Source of the DNA: Nonomuraea turkmeniaca
Lineage (GTDB): Bacteria > Actinomycetota > Actinomycetes > Streptosporangiales > Streptosporangiaceae
Length of the DNA stretch: 45,450 bases
Reading direction: 5' to 3'
Assembly: GCF_005889735.1 (NCBI RefSeq)
Contig: NZ_VCKY01000063.1
Span: 1 to 45,450, forward strand
Shown: piece after piece, positions 7,386 to 15,932 of the stretch
Layout: every line of letters begins with the position of its first letter
Numbering within the stretch: the stretch's first letter is position 1
Program-made: the position numbers and the translations under genes
The notes under the pieces: generated by a model
What the model saw: the letters and a program-made list of their open reading frames with translations, nothing else
Told to the model about the DNA's origin: nothing
The model's database searches: none

Positions 7386-8548
7386 TGTGCGGCCTCCGCC
7401 AGAATCGCCGGGAACGCCGCCACGAAGGCGTCCACCTGGCCGGCCGTCACGACCAGCGGCGGCGCGATGCGCACCGCGTCGGGCTGGAGGGCGTTGACCA
7501 GGAAGCCGGCGTTCGCGGCGGCCTCCTGGACCTGGGCCGAGCGCGGCTCGTTCAGTACGGCGGCCAGCCACATGCCGCGCCCGCGGACGCCCTTCAGCAG
7601 CGGGTGGCCGACGGCCTCCAGCCCGCTGCGCAGGTGCGCGGAGACCGACTTGACGTGGTCGAGGTCCACGGTGTCCAGCACCGCCAGGGCGGCGGCGCAG
7701 GAGACCGGGTTGCCGCCGAACGTCGAGCCGTGGTCGCCCTTCTCGAACAGCTTGCCGGCCTCGCCGAAGCCGATGCAGGCGCCGATCGGCATCCCGCCGC
7801 CCAGGCCCTTGGCCAGGGTCAGGATGTCCGGCGTGACGCCGTCGGCCTGGTGGGCGAACCAGTGCCCGGTCCGCCCGATCGCCGACTGGATCTCGTCGGC
7901 CACCAGGAGCGCGCCGGTCGAGTCGCAGATCTCACGCGCCGCCTCGAAGTAGCCGGCCGGCGGCGGGACCACGCCGGCCTCGCCCTGGGTGGGCTCGAGG
8001 AAGACCGCGATGCAGTCGACGGTCACGGCCTCCTTGAGCGCGTCGGCGTCGCCGTACGGGACGAAGCGCACGTCGACCGGGAACGGGCCGAACTGGTCGC
8101 GGATGGATTGTTTGCCGGTCAGCGACAGGGCGCCGATCGTGCGACCGTGGAAGCCGTTCTCGGCGGCGACGAAGTAGGAGCGGCCCTCGCGGCGGCCGTA
8201 CTTGAGCGCCAGCTTGTACGCGGCCTCGTTCGCCTCGGTGCCGGAGTTGGCGAAGAAGACCCGGGCGGGGGCGTTCAGCAGGGTGAGGAGCTTCTCGGCG
8301 AGCAGCACCTCGGGCTCGTGCAGGAACAGGTTGCTGGTGTGCGCGATGGTGGCGACCTGCTTCGACACGGCCTCGACCAGGGCGGGGTGCGCGTGGCCGA
8401 GCGAGCTGGTCGCGATGCCGCCGATGAAGTCGAGGTATTCCTTGCCGTCCACGTCCCACACGCGGCTGCCCTCGCCGCGCGCCAGCGCGATCGGCGGGAC
8501 GCCGTAGTTGGGCATGAACGCCTTCTCGAACCTCTCAAAAAGGTTCAT
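7382..8548 (-). CDS. argD: Acetylornithine aminotransferase
   Basis: PLP-dependent class III aminotransferase converting N-acetylglutamate semialdehyde to N-acetylornithine. The 388-residue protein shows the N-terminal YLDFIGGIATSSLGHAHP block, FFANSGTEANEAAYKLA, the PLP-contacting LLVADEIQSAIGRTG and the Schiff-base lysine in LAKGLGGGMPIGA. ATG start at 8548 shares one base with the argB stop (TGATG), and its own stop overlaps the argF start by 4 nt. Confidence 0.96.
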   Translation of the reverse strand: MNLFERFEKAFMPNYGVPPIALARGEGSRVWDVDGKEYLDFIGGIATSSLGHAHPALVEAVSKQVATIAHTSNLFLHEPEVLLAEKLLTLLNAPARVFFANSGTEANEAAYKLALKYGRREGRSYFVAAENGFHGRTIGALSLTGKQSIRDQFGPFPVDVRFVPYGDADALKEAVTVDCIAVFLEPTQGEAGVVPPPAGYFEAAREICDSTGALLVADEIQSAIGRTGHWFAHQADGVTPDILTLAKGLGGGMPIGACIGFGEAGKLFEKGDHGSTFGGNPVSCAAALAVLDTVDLDHVKSVSAHLRSGLEAVGHPLLKGVRGRGMWLAAVLNEPRSAQVQEAAANAGFLVNALQPDAVRIAPPLVVTAGQVDAFVAAFPAILAEAAQ

Positions 8549-9420
8549 CAGGGCATCACCATCGTTCCGATTCCCTCATTGGTGAAGATCTCTAGCAGCA
8601 GTGAATGGGGTACGCGGCCGTCGAGCACGTGGGCCTGGGGCACGCCGCCCTGCACCGCTGTCAGGCAGGCCTCCATCTTGGGGACCATGCCGCTGGACAG
8701 CGTGGGCATGAGCGTCTCGAGCTCGTCGGCGCCGAGTTTGTCGATCACGTCGGTGTCGTCGGGCCAGTTGGCGTACAGGCCCTCGACGTCCGTCAGCACG
8801 ATCAGCTTCTGCGCCTGGAGCGCCACGGCCAGCGCGGCGGCGGCGGTGTCGGCGTTGACGTTGTAGATCTGGCCGTCGTCTCCCCTGGCGACGCTGGAGA
8901 CGACGGGGATGCGGCCGTTGTCGATCAGCGCCTTGACGGCGCCGGCGTCGACCTTGATGATCTCGCCGACCTGGCCGATGTCGACCGGCTCGCCGTCCAC
9001 GAGCGCGTGCTTGCGTACGGCGGTGAACAGGTGGGCGTCCTCACCGGACATGCCGACCGCGAACGGGCCGTGCCGGTTGACCAGGCCCACGATCTCGGGG
9101 TTGACCTGTCCTGTCAGGATCATCCTGACGACCTGCATGGCCTCGGGCGTGGTGACCCGCAGGCCCGCGGTGAACGTCGACTCGATGCCGAGCTTGTCCA
9201 GCGCGCTGCTGATCTGCGGGCCGCCGCCGTGCACCACGACCGGGCGCAGGCCCGCGTGGTGCAGGAAGACGATGTCCTCGGCGAAGCCCTTCTTGAGCGC
9301 CTCGTCGGTCATGGCGTTGCCGCCGTACTTGATGACGACGGTCGCGCCGTGGAAGCGGATCAGCCAGGGCAGGGCCTCGATCAGGGCCCCGGCCTTGGTC
9401 TGGGCGGTGGAGATCCTCAT
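8548..9420 (-). CDS. argB: Acetylglutamate kinase
   Basis: Amino-acid kinase phosphorylating N-acetylglutamate, the usual arginine feedback point. The 290-residue product has VVIKYGGNAM near residue 30 (phosphate-binding Lys and Gly loop), VVVHGGGPQI (substrate binding), NVNADTAAAALA, and the C-terminal SSGMVPKMEAC block typical of arginine-sensitive enzymes. ATG 9420 overlaps the argJ stop by 4 nt. Confidence 0.97.
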   Translation of the reverse strand: MRISTAQTKAGALIEALPWLIRFHGATVVIKYGGNAMTDEALKKGFAEDIVFLHHAGLRPVVVHGGGPQISSALDKLGIESTFTAGLRVTTPEAMQVVRMILTGQVNPEIVGLVNRHGPFAVGMSGEDAHLFTAVRKHALVDGEPVDIGQVGEIIKVDAGAVKALIDNGRIPVVSSVARGDDGQIYNVNADTAAAALAVALQAQKLIVLTDVEGLYANWPDDTDVIDKLGADELETLMPTLSSGMVPKMEACLTAVQGGVPQAHVLDGRVPHSLLLEIFTNEGIGTMVMP

Positions 9421-10568
9421 GAGCTGTACGCCGAGTTCTCGTGGACGTAGTCGGCCGTCAGGTCCGTCGTGTGCACGGTCGCGGTGTGCGGTCCCGCCGA
9501 CAGGTCGATGGTGATGGTCACATCCCTGGGGCGCATGTCGACCTTGGAGCGGTCGTCGCCGACCGCGCCGCCGCGGCAGATCCAGATGCCGTTGATCGCC
9601 ACGTTGAGCCGGTCGGGCTCGAAGACGGCGTCGGTGGTGCCGACCGCGGCCAGCACACGGCCCCAGTTGGGGTCCTCGCCGTGGATGGCGCACTTGAGCA
9701 GGTTGGACCGGGCGACAGAGCGGCCGACCTTGACCGCGTCCTGCTCGGAGTCGGCGCCGACGACCTCGATGGCGATGGCCTTGGTGGCGCCCTCGGCGTC
9801 CACCAGGAGCTGCCTGGCCAGGTCGGCGCAGACCTCGGTGACCTTCTGCTCGAACTCCGCCAGGTCCGGCTTGACCCCGGAGGCGGCGCTGGCCAGCAGG
9901 AGCACGGTGTCGTTGGTGGACATGCAGCCGTCGGTGTCGAGCCGGTCGAACGTCTGCGCGGTCGCCTTGCGGAGCACCACGTCGAGCTCGTCGCTGGTCA
10001 CGTCGGCGTCCGTGGTGATCACGCAGAGCATGGTCGCCAGGGCCGGGGCGAGCATGCCCGCGCCCTTGGCCATTCCGCCGACCATGTAGCCGTTGGCCCG
10101 CTTGAACGAGATCTTGGAGACCGTGTCGGTCGTCCGGATGGCGTCGGCCGCGGCCAGGCCGCCGTCGCGGGACAGCTGGGTGGCGGCGGCGTCGACGCCG
10201 GACAGCAGCTCGTCCATCGGCAGCCGCTCGCCGATCAGGCCGGTCGAGCAGACCGCGACCTCGCCCGCCGAGTCCTCGATCGCCTCGGCGACCTTCTCCG
10301 CGGTGGCGTGCGTGTCCTGGAAACCCTCCGGGCCCGTGCAGGCGTTGGCGCCGCCGGAGTTGAGCACCACCGCTCGCAGCCGGCCACCCGCCAGGACCTG
10401 CTGCGACCACAGCACGGGAGCGGCCTTCACGCGGTTGGCGGTGAAGACTCCGGCGGCGGCGCGGCTGGGCCCGTCGTTGACGACGAGGGCCAGGTCGCGG
10501 GCGCCGCCGGATTTGATCCCGGCGGCGACACCCGCGGCTCTGAATCCAAGCGGGGCTGTGACACTCAA
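9417..10568 (-). CDS. argJ: Bifunctional ornithine acetyltransferase / N-acetylglutamate synthase
   Basis: Recycles the acetyl group from acetylornithine to glutamate and may also make acetylglutamate from acetyl-CoA. The 383-residue precursor contains MAKGAGMLAPALATML; the A-T bond in this block is where the family self-cleaves into alpha and beta chains, the Thr becoming the nucleophile. The C-terminal block KCAIHGEDPNWGR is also present. The start is TTG at 10568, overlapping the argC stop (TTGA), with AGGAG 7 nt upstream; no ATG or GTG lies nearby in frame. Presence of argJ means the cyclic acetyl pathway is used, and no argE is needed. Confidence 0.95.
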   Translation of the reverse strand: MSVTAPLGFRAAGVAAGIKSGGARDLALVVNDGPSRAAAGVFTANRVKAAPVLWSQQVLAGGRLRAVVLNSGGANACTGPEGFQDTHATAEKVAEAIEDSAGEVAVCSTGLIGERLPMDELLSGVDAAATQLSRDGGLAAADAIRTTDTVSKISFKRANGYMVGGMAKGAGMLAPALATMLCVITTDADVTSDELDVVLRKATAQTFDRLDTDGCMSTNDTVLLLASAASGVKPDLAEFEQKVTEVCADLARQLLVDAEGATKAIAIEVVGADSEQDAVKVGRSVARSNLLKCAIHGEDPNWGRVLAAVGTTDAVFEPDRLNVAINGIWICRGGAVGDDRSKVDMRPRDVTITIDLSAGPHTATVHTTDLTADYVHENSAYSS

Positions 10569-11587
10569 GGTGCGACTCCTGTCAGGGGGAGGCCGAGCTC
10601 TTCCGGCAGGCCGAGGGCGAGGTTGACGCTCTGGATCGCGCCTCCGGCCGTGCCCTTGGTGAGGTTGTCGATGGCGATGACGGCGACCACGCGGCCCGCG
10701 CGCTCGTCGAGCGTCACCTGCAAGGCGGCGGTGTTGGCGCCGTAGGTCATGGCGGTGGCCGGCCAGACGCCTTCGGGCAGGAGCCGGACGAACGGCTCGT
10801 CCTTCAGCGCGGCCTCGTACGCCGCCCTGAGCGACTCCTTGGTCACGCCGGGCGCGGCGGGGGCCGTGCAGGTGGCGAGGATGCCACGGCTCATCGGGGC
10901 CAGCGTCGGGGTGAACGACACCCGGACCGGGGTGCCGGCGACGGCCGACAGGCCCTGCTCCATTTCCGGGGTGTGCCGGTGCCCGCCGCCCACGCCGTAC
11001 GCGCTGACCGAGCCCATGACCTCGCTGCCCAGCAGGTTGGGCTTGAGCGACTTGCCGGCGCCGCTGGTGCCGCTGGCGGCCACCACGACCACGTCCGGCC
11101 CGGCCAGCCCGGCGGCGAACGCCGGGAACAGGGCCAGCAGGACCGAGGTCGGGTAGCAGCCGGGGACCGCGATCCGGGTGGCGCCGCGCAGGACGTCACG
11201 CTGCCCCGGCAGCTCGGGCAGGCCGTAGGGCCAGGTGCCCGCGTGCTCGCCGCCGTAGAACTCCTGCCAGGCGGCCGGGTCGGCGAGCCGGTGGTCGGCG
11301 CCGCAGTCCACCACGACCGTCTCCGTGCCGAGCTGGGCGGCCACCGCGGCCGAGTGGCCGTGCGGCAGCGCCAGGAAGACGACGTCGTGACCGGCGAGCA
11401 CGTCGGCCGTGGTGTCCTCGATGATCCGGTCGGCCAGCTGCGGCAGGTGGGGCTGGTGGGCGCCGAGGCGGCTGCCCGCGCTGGAGGCCGCGGTGAGCGC
11501 GCCGATCTCAAGCTCGGGATGGCCGAGCAGGAGACGCAGCAGCTCTCCGCCCGCATAGCCGCTGGCTCCGGCGATCGCCGCCCTCAT
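10565..11587 (-). CDS. argC: N-acetyl-gamma-glutamyl-phosphate reductase
   Basis: NADPH-dependent reduction of acetylglutamyl phosphate to the semialdehyde; first cistron of the arg operon. It has the N-terminal GASGYAGGELLRLL dinucleotide-binding motif and the active-site cysteine in VPGCYPT; the FLALPHGHSA and GVGGGHRHTPEMEQ blocks fit the family. AGGAGG directly abuts an ATG at 11593 but lies 6 nt before a second ATG at 11587 (MRAAIAGASGYAGG), so I choose 11587, giving 340 residues. Confidence 0.95.
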   Translation of the reverse strand: MRAAIAGASGYAGGELLRLLLGHPELEIGALTAASSAGSRLGAHQPHLPQLADRIIEDTTADVLAGHDVVFLALPHGHSAAVAAQLGTETVVVDCGADHRLADPAAWQEFYGGEHAGTWPYGLPELPGQRDVLRGATRIAVPGCYPTSVLLALFPAFAAGLAGPDVVVVAASGTSGAGKSLKPNLLGSEVMGSVSAYGVGGGHRHTPEMEQGLSAVAGTPVRVSFTPTLAPMSRGILATCTAPAAPGVTKESLRAAYEAALKDEPFVRLLPEGVWPATAMTYGANTAALQVTLDERAGRVVAVIAIDNLTKGTAGGAIQSVNLALGLPEELGLPLTGVAP

Positions 11588-11598
11588 TCCCATCCTCC

Positions 11599-11624
11599 TG
11601 CATATTCATGCATAACTACTCATG
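11599..11624 (-). promoter_or_regulatory. Overlapping ARG-box-like palindromes upstream of argC
   Basis: Two AT-rich dyads in an otherwise GC-rich area: TGCAT-N4-ATGCA at 11599-11612, and CATG-N10-CATG (CATGCATAACTACTCATG on the plus strand) at 11607-11624. On the coding strand the second reads CATGAGTAGTTATGCATG, close to the Bacillus/Streptomyces ARG-box pattern CATGAAT(N)5TNCAAG. They end about 5 nt before the argC Shine-Dalgarno, so bound ArgR would block the promoter or leader. Family knowledge plus position; not measured. Confidence 0.65.
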
Positions 11625-11727
11625 ACCTTGCTTGTGAAGATGATGCACTGCTCAGGATGGATGTGCAAGCCAGCTCTCCCAAGCAGGCTGCAGGTGAGGC
11701 CCAAGTAGCAGGAAGAACGATGAGCGT

Positions 11728-12276
11728 ATGAGCGAATTCTTGCCCGATGTGCAGTTCGTCACACCTGCTGGGAGGGACCCCGGACGGGTGCAGAAGGTCG
11801 TCCTCGTGCTGCTCTGGCTCGGGGTGTGCCTGCTGCCCATGGTGTTCGCGGTCCGGGATCTCCAGCTCGCCACGGGTCGCATCGGTACGCCGGGCACGCT
11901 GCGGGTGGTCTCGTGCGAGGACCTGGGCGAGGGACGCTACGACTGCAAGGGGATCTTCACGCCGGACTCAGGCCCGGCTGACCGGGGCGGCGCTCCCGTC
12001 CCGGTGGACGCCTCGCCGGACTCCACTGCGGGGGACGTCAAGCGGGCGCAGCTCACGCCCGAAGGGGACCGGGCCGTTCCGGCCGGGACGATGGGCGTCC
12101 TGGCCGCTCTGACGTTGCCGGCGGTCGGGTTCGGCGGGCTCGGGTTCCTGCCTTACGTGATCATGTACTGGGCGGGTGTGCGCAAGGGGCGGCGGGCCGC
12201 CGTGATCGGAGGTCTCCTGATCACGGCGGCCGGCGTCGCGGGGATGCTCGTCGGGCTGGTGGCCGCCTATGCCTAA
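11728..12276 (+). CDS. Hypothetical membrane protein
   Basis: I do not recognise this 182-residue protein. It has one transmembrane segment near residues 23-42, an extracytoplasmic stretch of about 70 residues holding two Cys (...VVSCEDLGEGRYDCKGIF...) that could form a disulfide, then two further hydrophobic segments near the C terminus separated by a basic loop (RKGRRAA). The topology resembles actinobacterial DUF3592-like proteins but I see no diagnostic motif. AGGAAG precedes the ATG at 11728. It is divergent from argC and its stop overlaps that of rhaEW by 4 nt in convergent orientation. Confidence 0.65.
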   Translation: MSEFLPDVQFVTPAGRDPGRVQKVVLVLLWLGVCLLPMVFAVRDLQLATGRIGTPGTLRVVSCEDLGEGRYDCKGIFTPDSGPADRGGAPVPVDASPDSTAGDVKRAQLTPEGDRAVPAGTMGVLAALTLPAVGFGGLGFLPYVIMYWAGVRKGRRAAVIGGLLITAAGVAGMLVGLVAAYA

Positions 12277-14312
12277 CGCAGGAAGGCGGCGGCCACGCCG
12301 GCGTCCACCGGGATGTGCAGGCCCGTGGTGTGGGTGAGGTCGCCGCCGGTGAGGGCGAAGACCCCGGCGGCCACGTGCTCGGGCAGCACCTCGCGCTTGA
12401 GCAGGGTGCGCTGCGCGTAGAACTCGCCGAGCCGCTCCTCCTCGACCCCGTAGACCTTCGCGCGGTTGGCGCCCCAGCCGGAGGCGAAGATGCCGGAGCC
12501 GCGTACCACGCCGTCGGGGTTGATGCCGTTGACGCGGACGCCGTACGCCCCCAGCTCGGCCGCGAGCAGGCGGACCTGGTGGGCCTGGTCGGCCTTGGCG
12601 GCGCCGTAGGCGACGTTGTTCGGTCCGGCGAAGACGGCGTTCTTGGAGGAGATGTAGATGATGTCGCCGCCCATGGCCTGGTCGATCATCACCCGGGCGG
12701 TCTCGCGGGAGACCAGGAACGAGCCGCGGGCCATGACGTCGTGCTGCAGGTCCCAGTCCGCGAGGGTGGTCTCCAGCAGCGCGCGTGACAGCGACAGGCC
12801 GGCGTTGTTGACGACCAGGTCCACGCCGCCGAAGGCCAGCACACCCGCGCGGATCGCCGCGACGACCTGCTCCTCCGAGGTGACGTCCACGCCGACGGCC
12901 ACGGCCACGTCGGAGACGCGGTACGCGGCGGCGCCGATCTCGGCGGCCACCTTCTCCGCGGCGGCCAGGTCACGGTCGGCGACGACCACGCAGGCGCCTT
13001 CGGCGGCCAGGCGGCGGGCGGTCGCCGCGCCGATGCCGGAGCCGCCGCCGGTGACCAGCGCCACGCGCGTGGCCAGGGGCTTGGGCTTGGGCATGCGGCG
13101 GAGCTTGGCCTCCTCCAGCTCCCAGTACTCGATGCGGAACTTCTCCGACTCGGGAATGGGCGCGTACGTCGAGACGGACTCGGCGCCCCGCATGACGTTG
13201 ATGGCGTTGACGTAGAACTCGCCGGCCACCCGGGCGGTCTGCTTGTCCTTGCCGAAGGAGAACATGCCGATGCCCGGCACCAGCACGATCGCCGGGTCCG
13301 CGCCGCGCATCGGAGGCGAGTCCGGGGTGGCGTGCCGGTCGTAGTAGGTGGTGTACTCCTCGCGGTAGGCGGCGTGCAGCTCGCGCAGCCGCTCGACCGC
13401 CTGCTCCAGCGGAGCGTCCGGCGGCAGGTCGAGCACCAGTGGCGCGACCTTCGTCCGGAGGAAGTGATCCGGGCAGGACGTGCCGAGCGCGGCCAGCCTC
13501 GGGTGCTCGGCGCGGGAGACGAAGTCCAGCACCTCGGGCGTGTCGGTGTAGTGGCCGACCGTGCGCACGTCGCTGGAGGCGAGGCCGCGGATGACGGGGA
13601 ACAGCGCGGCCGCGCGCGCGTGCCGCTCGGCCTCCGGCAGCGTCTCGTGGATCACCGAGCCGAAGGGGTCCGGGCGGCCGTGCTCGGCCAGGTACGCCTC
13701 CGCGGTCCGGATGATCTCCAGCGAGCGGGACTCGCACTCCTCGGACGTGGCGCCCCAGGCCGTGATGCCGTGGCCGCCGAGGACGCAGCCGATCGCCTGC
13801 GGGTTGGCGTCCTTGATCGCGGCGATGTCCAGCCCGAGCTGGAACCCGGGCCGCCGCCACGGCACCCACACGACCCGGTCGCCGAAGACGCGCCTGGTCA
13901 GCTCCTCGCCGTCGGCGGCGGTCGCGATGGCGATGCCCGCGTCGGGGTGCAGGTGGTCGACGTGACCGGCCTCGACCAGGCCGTGCATGGCCGTGTCGAT
14001 CGACGGTGCGGCCCCGCCCTTGCCGTGCAGGCAGTAGTCGAACGCGGCGACCATCTCGTCCTCGCGCTCGACGCCCGGGTAGACGCCCTTGAGCGCGCGC
14101 AGCCGGTCCAGGCGCAGCACCGCCAGGCCGGGCTCCTTGAGCGTGCCCAGGTCGCCGCCGGAGCCCTTGACCCACAGCAGCTCGACGTCCTCGCCGGTCA
14201 CCGGGTCGGCCGCGCTGCCCTTGGCCGAGGTGTTGCCGCCGGCGAAGTTGGTGTTGCGCGGGTCGGCTCCGAGGCGGTGTGAGCGTTCCAGCAGTTCGTT
14301 GATGACGTCCAT
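12273..14312 (-). CDS. rhaEW: Fused rhamnulose-1-phosphate aldolase / L-lactaldehyde dehydrogenase
   Basis: Last enzyme of phosphorylated L-rhamnose catabolism: cleaves L-rhamnulose-1-phosphate to dihydroxyacetone phosphate and L-lactaldehyde and oxidises the aldehyde. Residues 1 to about 400 form a class II aldolase/adducin domain (NTSAKG near 30, metal-ligand block HLHPDAG, VLGGHGITAWG). Residues from about 418 form a short-chain dehydrogenase with TGGGSGIGAA and the catalytic YGAAK (Y-x-x-x-K), preceded by IISSKNA. The 679-residue length matches the RhaEW/YuxG-type fusion. It starts 7 nt after the rhaI stop and is the last cistron of rhaM-rhaI-rhaEW. Confidence 0.93.
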   Translation of the reverse strand: MDVINELLERSHRLGADPRNTNFAGGNTSAKGSAADPVTGEDVELLWVKGSGGDLGTLKEPGLAVLRLDRLRALKGVYPGVEREDEMVAAFDYCLHGKGGAAPSIDTAMHGLVEAGHVDHLHPDAGIAIATAADGEELTRRVFGDRVVWVPWRRPGFQLGLDIAAIKDANPQAIGCVLGGHGITAWGATSEECESRSLEIIRTAEAYLAEHGRPDPFGSVIHETLPEAERHARAAALFPVIRGLASSDVRTVGHYTDTPEVLDFVSRAEHPRLAALGTSCPDHFLRTKVAPLVLDLPPDAPLEQAVERLRELHAAYREEYTTYYDRHATPDSPPMRGADPAIVLVPGIGMFSFGKDKQTARVAGEFYVNAINVMRGAESVSTYAPIPESEKFRIEYWELEEAKLRRMPKPKPLATRVALVTGGGSGIGAATARRLAAEGACVVVADRDLAAAEKVAAEIGAAAYRVSDVAVAVGVDVTSEEQVVAAIRAGVLAFGGVDLVVNNAGLSLSRALLETTLADWDLQHDVMARGSFLVSRETARVMIDQAMGGDIIYISSKNAVFAGPNNVAYGAAKADQAHQVRLLAAELGAYGVRVNGINPDGVVRGSGIFASGWGANRAKVYGVEEERLGEFYAQRTLLKREVLPEHVAAGVFALTGGDLTHTTGLHIPVDAGVAAAFLR

Positions 14313-14319
14313 GATGGTG

Positions 14320-15477
14320 TCAGGCCCCCCAGCCGGCCTGGTTGCCGCCGACGCGCTCGGCGGCGATCTTCTCGAAATATCCGGACTTGGCGTACGCGGC
14401 CATCGGGTCGGGCGCCAGGCCCATCTCCTCCCGCAGCTCGGCGAGCAACGGCCGCACGTCGGTGTTGTAGGCGTCCATGAACACGGCGTTCGAGCCCAGC
14501 ACGTCGCCCTCGTTCTGGGCGGCGGCCAGCGCGTCCCGGTCGACCAGCAGGGCCTTGGCGGTGGCCTCCTGGACGTTCATGACCGAGCGGATCTGGCCAG
14601 GGATCTTCGGCTCGATGTTGTGGCACTGATCCAGCATGAAGGCCACGTTGAGCTCAGGATCGAAGCCGCCGCCGCGCACCACCTCGAACATGATGCGGAA
14701 CAGCTGGAACGGGTCCGCCGCCCCCACCATCAGGTCGTCGTCGGCGTAGAAGCGGGAGTTGAAGTCGAAGCCGCCGAGCTTGCCCTCGCGCAGCAGGAAC
14801 GCCACGATGAACTCGATGTTGGTGCCCGGCGCGTGGTGCCCGGTGTCCACGACCACCTGGGCCTTGGGGCCGAGCTTGACGCAGTGCGCGTAGGCGGTGC
14901 CCCAGTCGGGCACGTCGGTGGCGTAGAAGGCCGGCTCGAACAGCTTGTACTCCAGCAGGAACCGCTGGCCTTCGCCGAGCCGCTCGTACACCTCGGCCAG
15001 GGACTCGGCCAGCCGGTCCTGGCGGGCGCGGATGTCGTCCTGGCCCGGGTAGTTGATGCCGTCGGAGAACCACAACTTCAGCGTGTCGGAGCCGGTGGCG
15101 TCCATGATGTCCACGCACTCGAGCAGGTGGTCGGTGGCCTTGCGGCGGACCCGCGCGGACGGGTTGGTGACGCTGCCGAGCTTGTAGTCGTCGTCCTGGA
15201 AGACGTTGGAGTTGATCGCTCCGATGCCGACGCCCAGGTCCTTGGCGTGCCTGGCCAGGTCGGCGTAGTCGTCCACCTTGTCCCACGGGATGTGCAGGGC
15301 GACCGTGGGCGCCACCCCCGTATAGGCGTGCACCTGCGCGGCGTCGGCGAGCTTCTCGTACGGGTCGCGCGGCACGCCCTGCTGGGCGAACACCTTGAAC
15401 CTCGTGCCGCTGTTGCCGTACGCCCAGGACGGCGTCTCGATGTGCTGCGCGCGTAGCGCGGCCTTGATGTCAGTCAT
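14320..15477 (-). CDS. rhaI: L-rhamnose isomerase (RhaI type)
   Basis: Converts L-rhamnose to L-rhamnulose using divalent metal in a xylose-isomerase-like TIM barrel. The 385-residue protein belongs to the RhaI branch (Pseudomonas stutzeri type) rather than E. coli RhaA: ETPSWAYGNSGTRFKVF at the start, VALHIPWDK, LKLWFSDGINYPGQ, VVVDTGHHAPGTNIEFIVA and FDFNSRFYADDDL hold the expected metal and substrate residues (His, Asp, Glu). ATG 15477 lies 10 nt past the rhaM stop, with GGGGAG just upstream. Confidence 0.95.
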   Translation of the reverse strand: MTDIKAALRAQHIETPSWAYGNSGTRFKVFAQQGVPRDPYEKLADAAQVHAYTGVAPTVALHIPWDKVDDYADLARHAKDLGVGIGAINSNVFQDDDYKLGSVTNPSARVRRKATDHLLECVDIMDATGSDTLKLWFSDGINYPGQDDIRARQDRLAESLAEVYERLGEGQRFLLEYKLFEPAFYATDVPDWGTAYAHCVKLGPKAQVVVDTGHHAPGTNIEFIVAFLLREGKLGGFDFNSRFYADDDLMVGAADPFQLFRIMFEVVRGGGFDPELNVAFMLDQCHNIEPKIPGQIRSVMNVQEATAKALLVDRDALAAAQNEGDVLGSNAVFMDAYNTDVRPLLAELREEMGLAPDPMAAYAKSGYFEKIAAERVGGNQAGWGA

Positions 15478-15487
15478 GACTCCCCGA

Positions 15488-15805
15488 TCAATCCAGGTGG
15501 AACACTTCGGTCAGCGGCGCCATGCCCTCGTCTGGGCGCCCGTCGAGGTCTTCGAAGAACGGCGCCATCTCGGCCTGCCAGCGGGCGTTGACGTCCGTCT
15601 CGGCCATGGCCTTCTTGGCGGCCTCGAAGTCCTCGGTCTCCAGGTAGCCCACGAGCAGGCCGTTGTCCCTGAGGAAGAGCGTGTAGTTGTGCCAGCCGGT
15701 GCGCGACAGCGCCTCTCGCATCTCCGGCCAGACGTTCTGGTGGCGTTCCCGGTACTCCGCCAGCCGCTCTGGGCGGACTTTCAGCAGGAAGCAGACGCGT
15801 TGCAC
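15488..15805 (-). CDS. rhaM: L-rhamnose mutarotase
   Basis: Interconverts alpha and beta L-rhamnose so that the isomerase receives its preferred anomer. The 105-residue dimeric alpha/beta protein starts QRVCFLLKVRPERLAEYRERHQNVWPE and contains NYTLFLRDNGLLVGYLE and NARWQAEMAPFF, standard for the family (about 104 residues). A TTG at 15820 and a GTG at 15811 are in frame, but GGGAG 5 nt before GTG 15805 and the family length favour 15805. First cistron of the rha operon; its Shine-Dalgarno abuts an operator. Confidence 0.93.
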   Translation of the reverse strand: MQRVCFLLKVRPERLAEYRERHQNVWPEMREALSRTGWHNYTLFLRDNGLLVGYLETEDFEAAKKAMAETDVNARWQAEMAPFFEDLDGRPDEGMAPLTEVFHLD

Positions 15806-15815
15806 TGACACTCCC

Positions 15816-15831
15816 TTCAAAACGTTTTAAT
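15816..15831 (-). promoter_or_regulatory. LacI-type operator O1 at the rhaM start
   Basis: Coding strand ATTAAAACGTTTTGAA, holding the 10-bp palindrome AAAACGTTTT (15819-15828) with the central CG typical of LacI-family sites. It lies at about +6 to +21 of the predicted transcript and directly before the rhaM Shine-Dalgarno. The same ATTAAAACGT word occurs at the other three sites of the island. Confidence 0.8.
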
Positions 15832-15843
15832 CCTCCGTGCAGG

Positions 15844-15872
15844 AAACTATGATTCCTGGTGCTCGCTGTCAA
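15844..15872 (-). promoter_or_regulatory. Predicted rhaM-rhaI-rhaEW promoter
   Basis: On the minus strand a perfect -35 TTGACA (15872-15867) is followed after 17 nt by TAGTTT (15849-15844) as -10. A 6-bp inverted repeat CAGGAA/TTCCTG (15840-15845 and 15853-15858) spans the -10 area. The start point would be near 15837, upstream of operator O1. Confidence 0.65.
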
Positions 15873-15882
15873 TGCGAGCCCC

Positions 15883-15913
15883 CCCCCGGCTTGACCATGG
15901 GGTCAGCCGGGGG
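15883..15913. terminator. Strong hairpin between the lyase gene and the rha promoter
   Basis: CCCCCGGC (15883-15890) pairs with GCCGGGGG (15906-15913) and TGACC (15892-15896) with GGTCA (15901-15905), with a one-base bulge and a 4-nt loop. It lies 20 nt after the lyase stop, inside a C9 run. No T tract. It probably ends or weakens read-through from the lyase gene into rhaM. Confidence 0.6.
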
Positions 15914-15918
15914 CGGTG

Positions 15919-15931
15919 ACACGTTTTAATG
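15919..15931 (-). promoter_or_regulatory. LacI-type operator O2 upstream of the rha promoter
   Basis: Coding strand CATTAAAACGTGT, sharing ATTAAAACGT with O1. It sits right after the stop codon of the lyase gene, centred about 100 bp upstream of O1, at roughly -82 to -94 of the predicted rhaM start. The spacing suits DNA looping by a tetrameric LacI-family protein, but that is inference. Confidence 0.65.
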
Positions 15932-15932
15932 G

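Noticed and set aside
11587..11728. Small RNA or riboswitch in the argC upstream region
   Set aside because: Only short AT-rich dyads consistent with ArgR binding are seen; no larger structured aptamer is evident.
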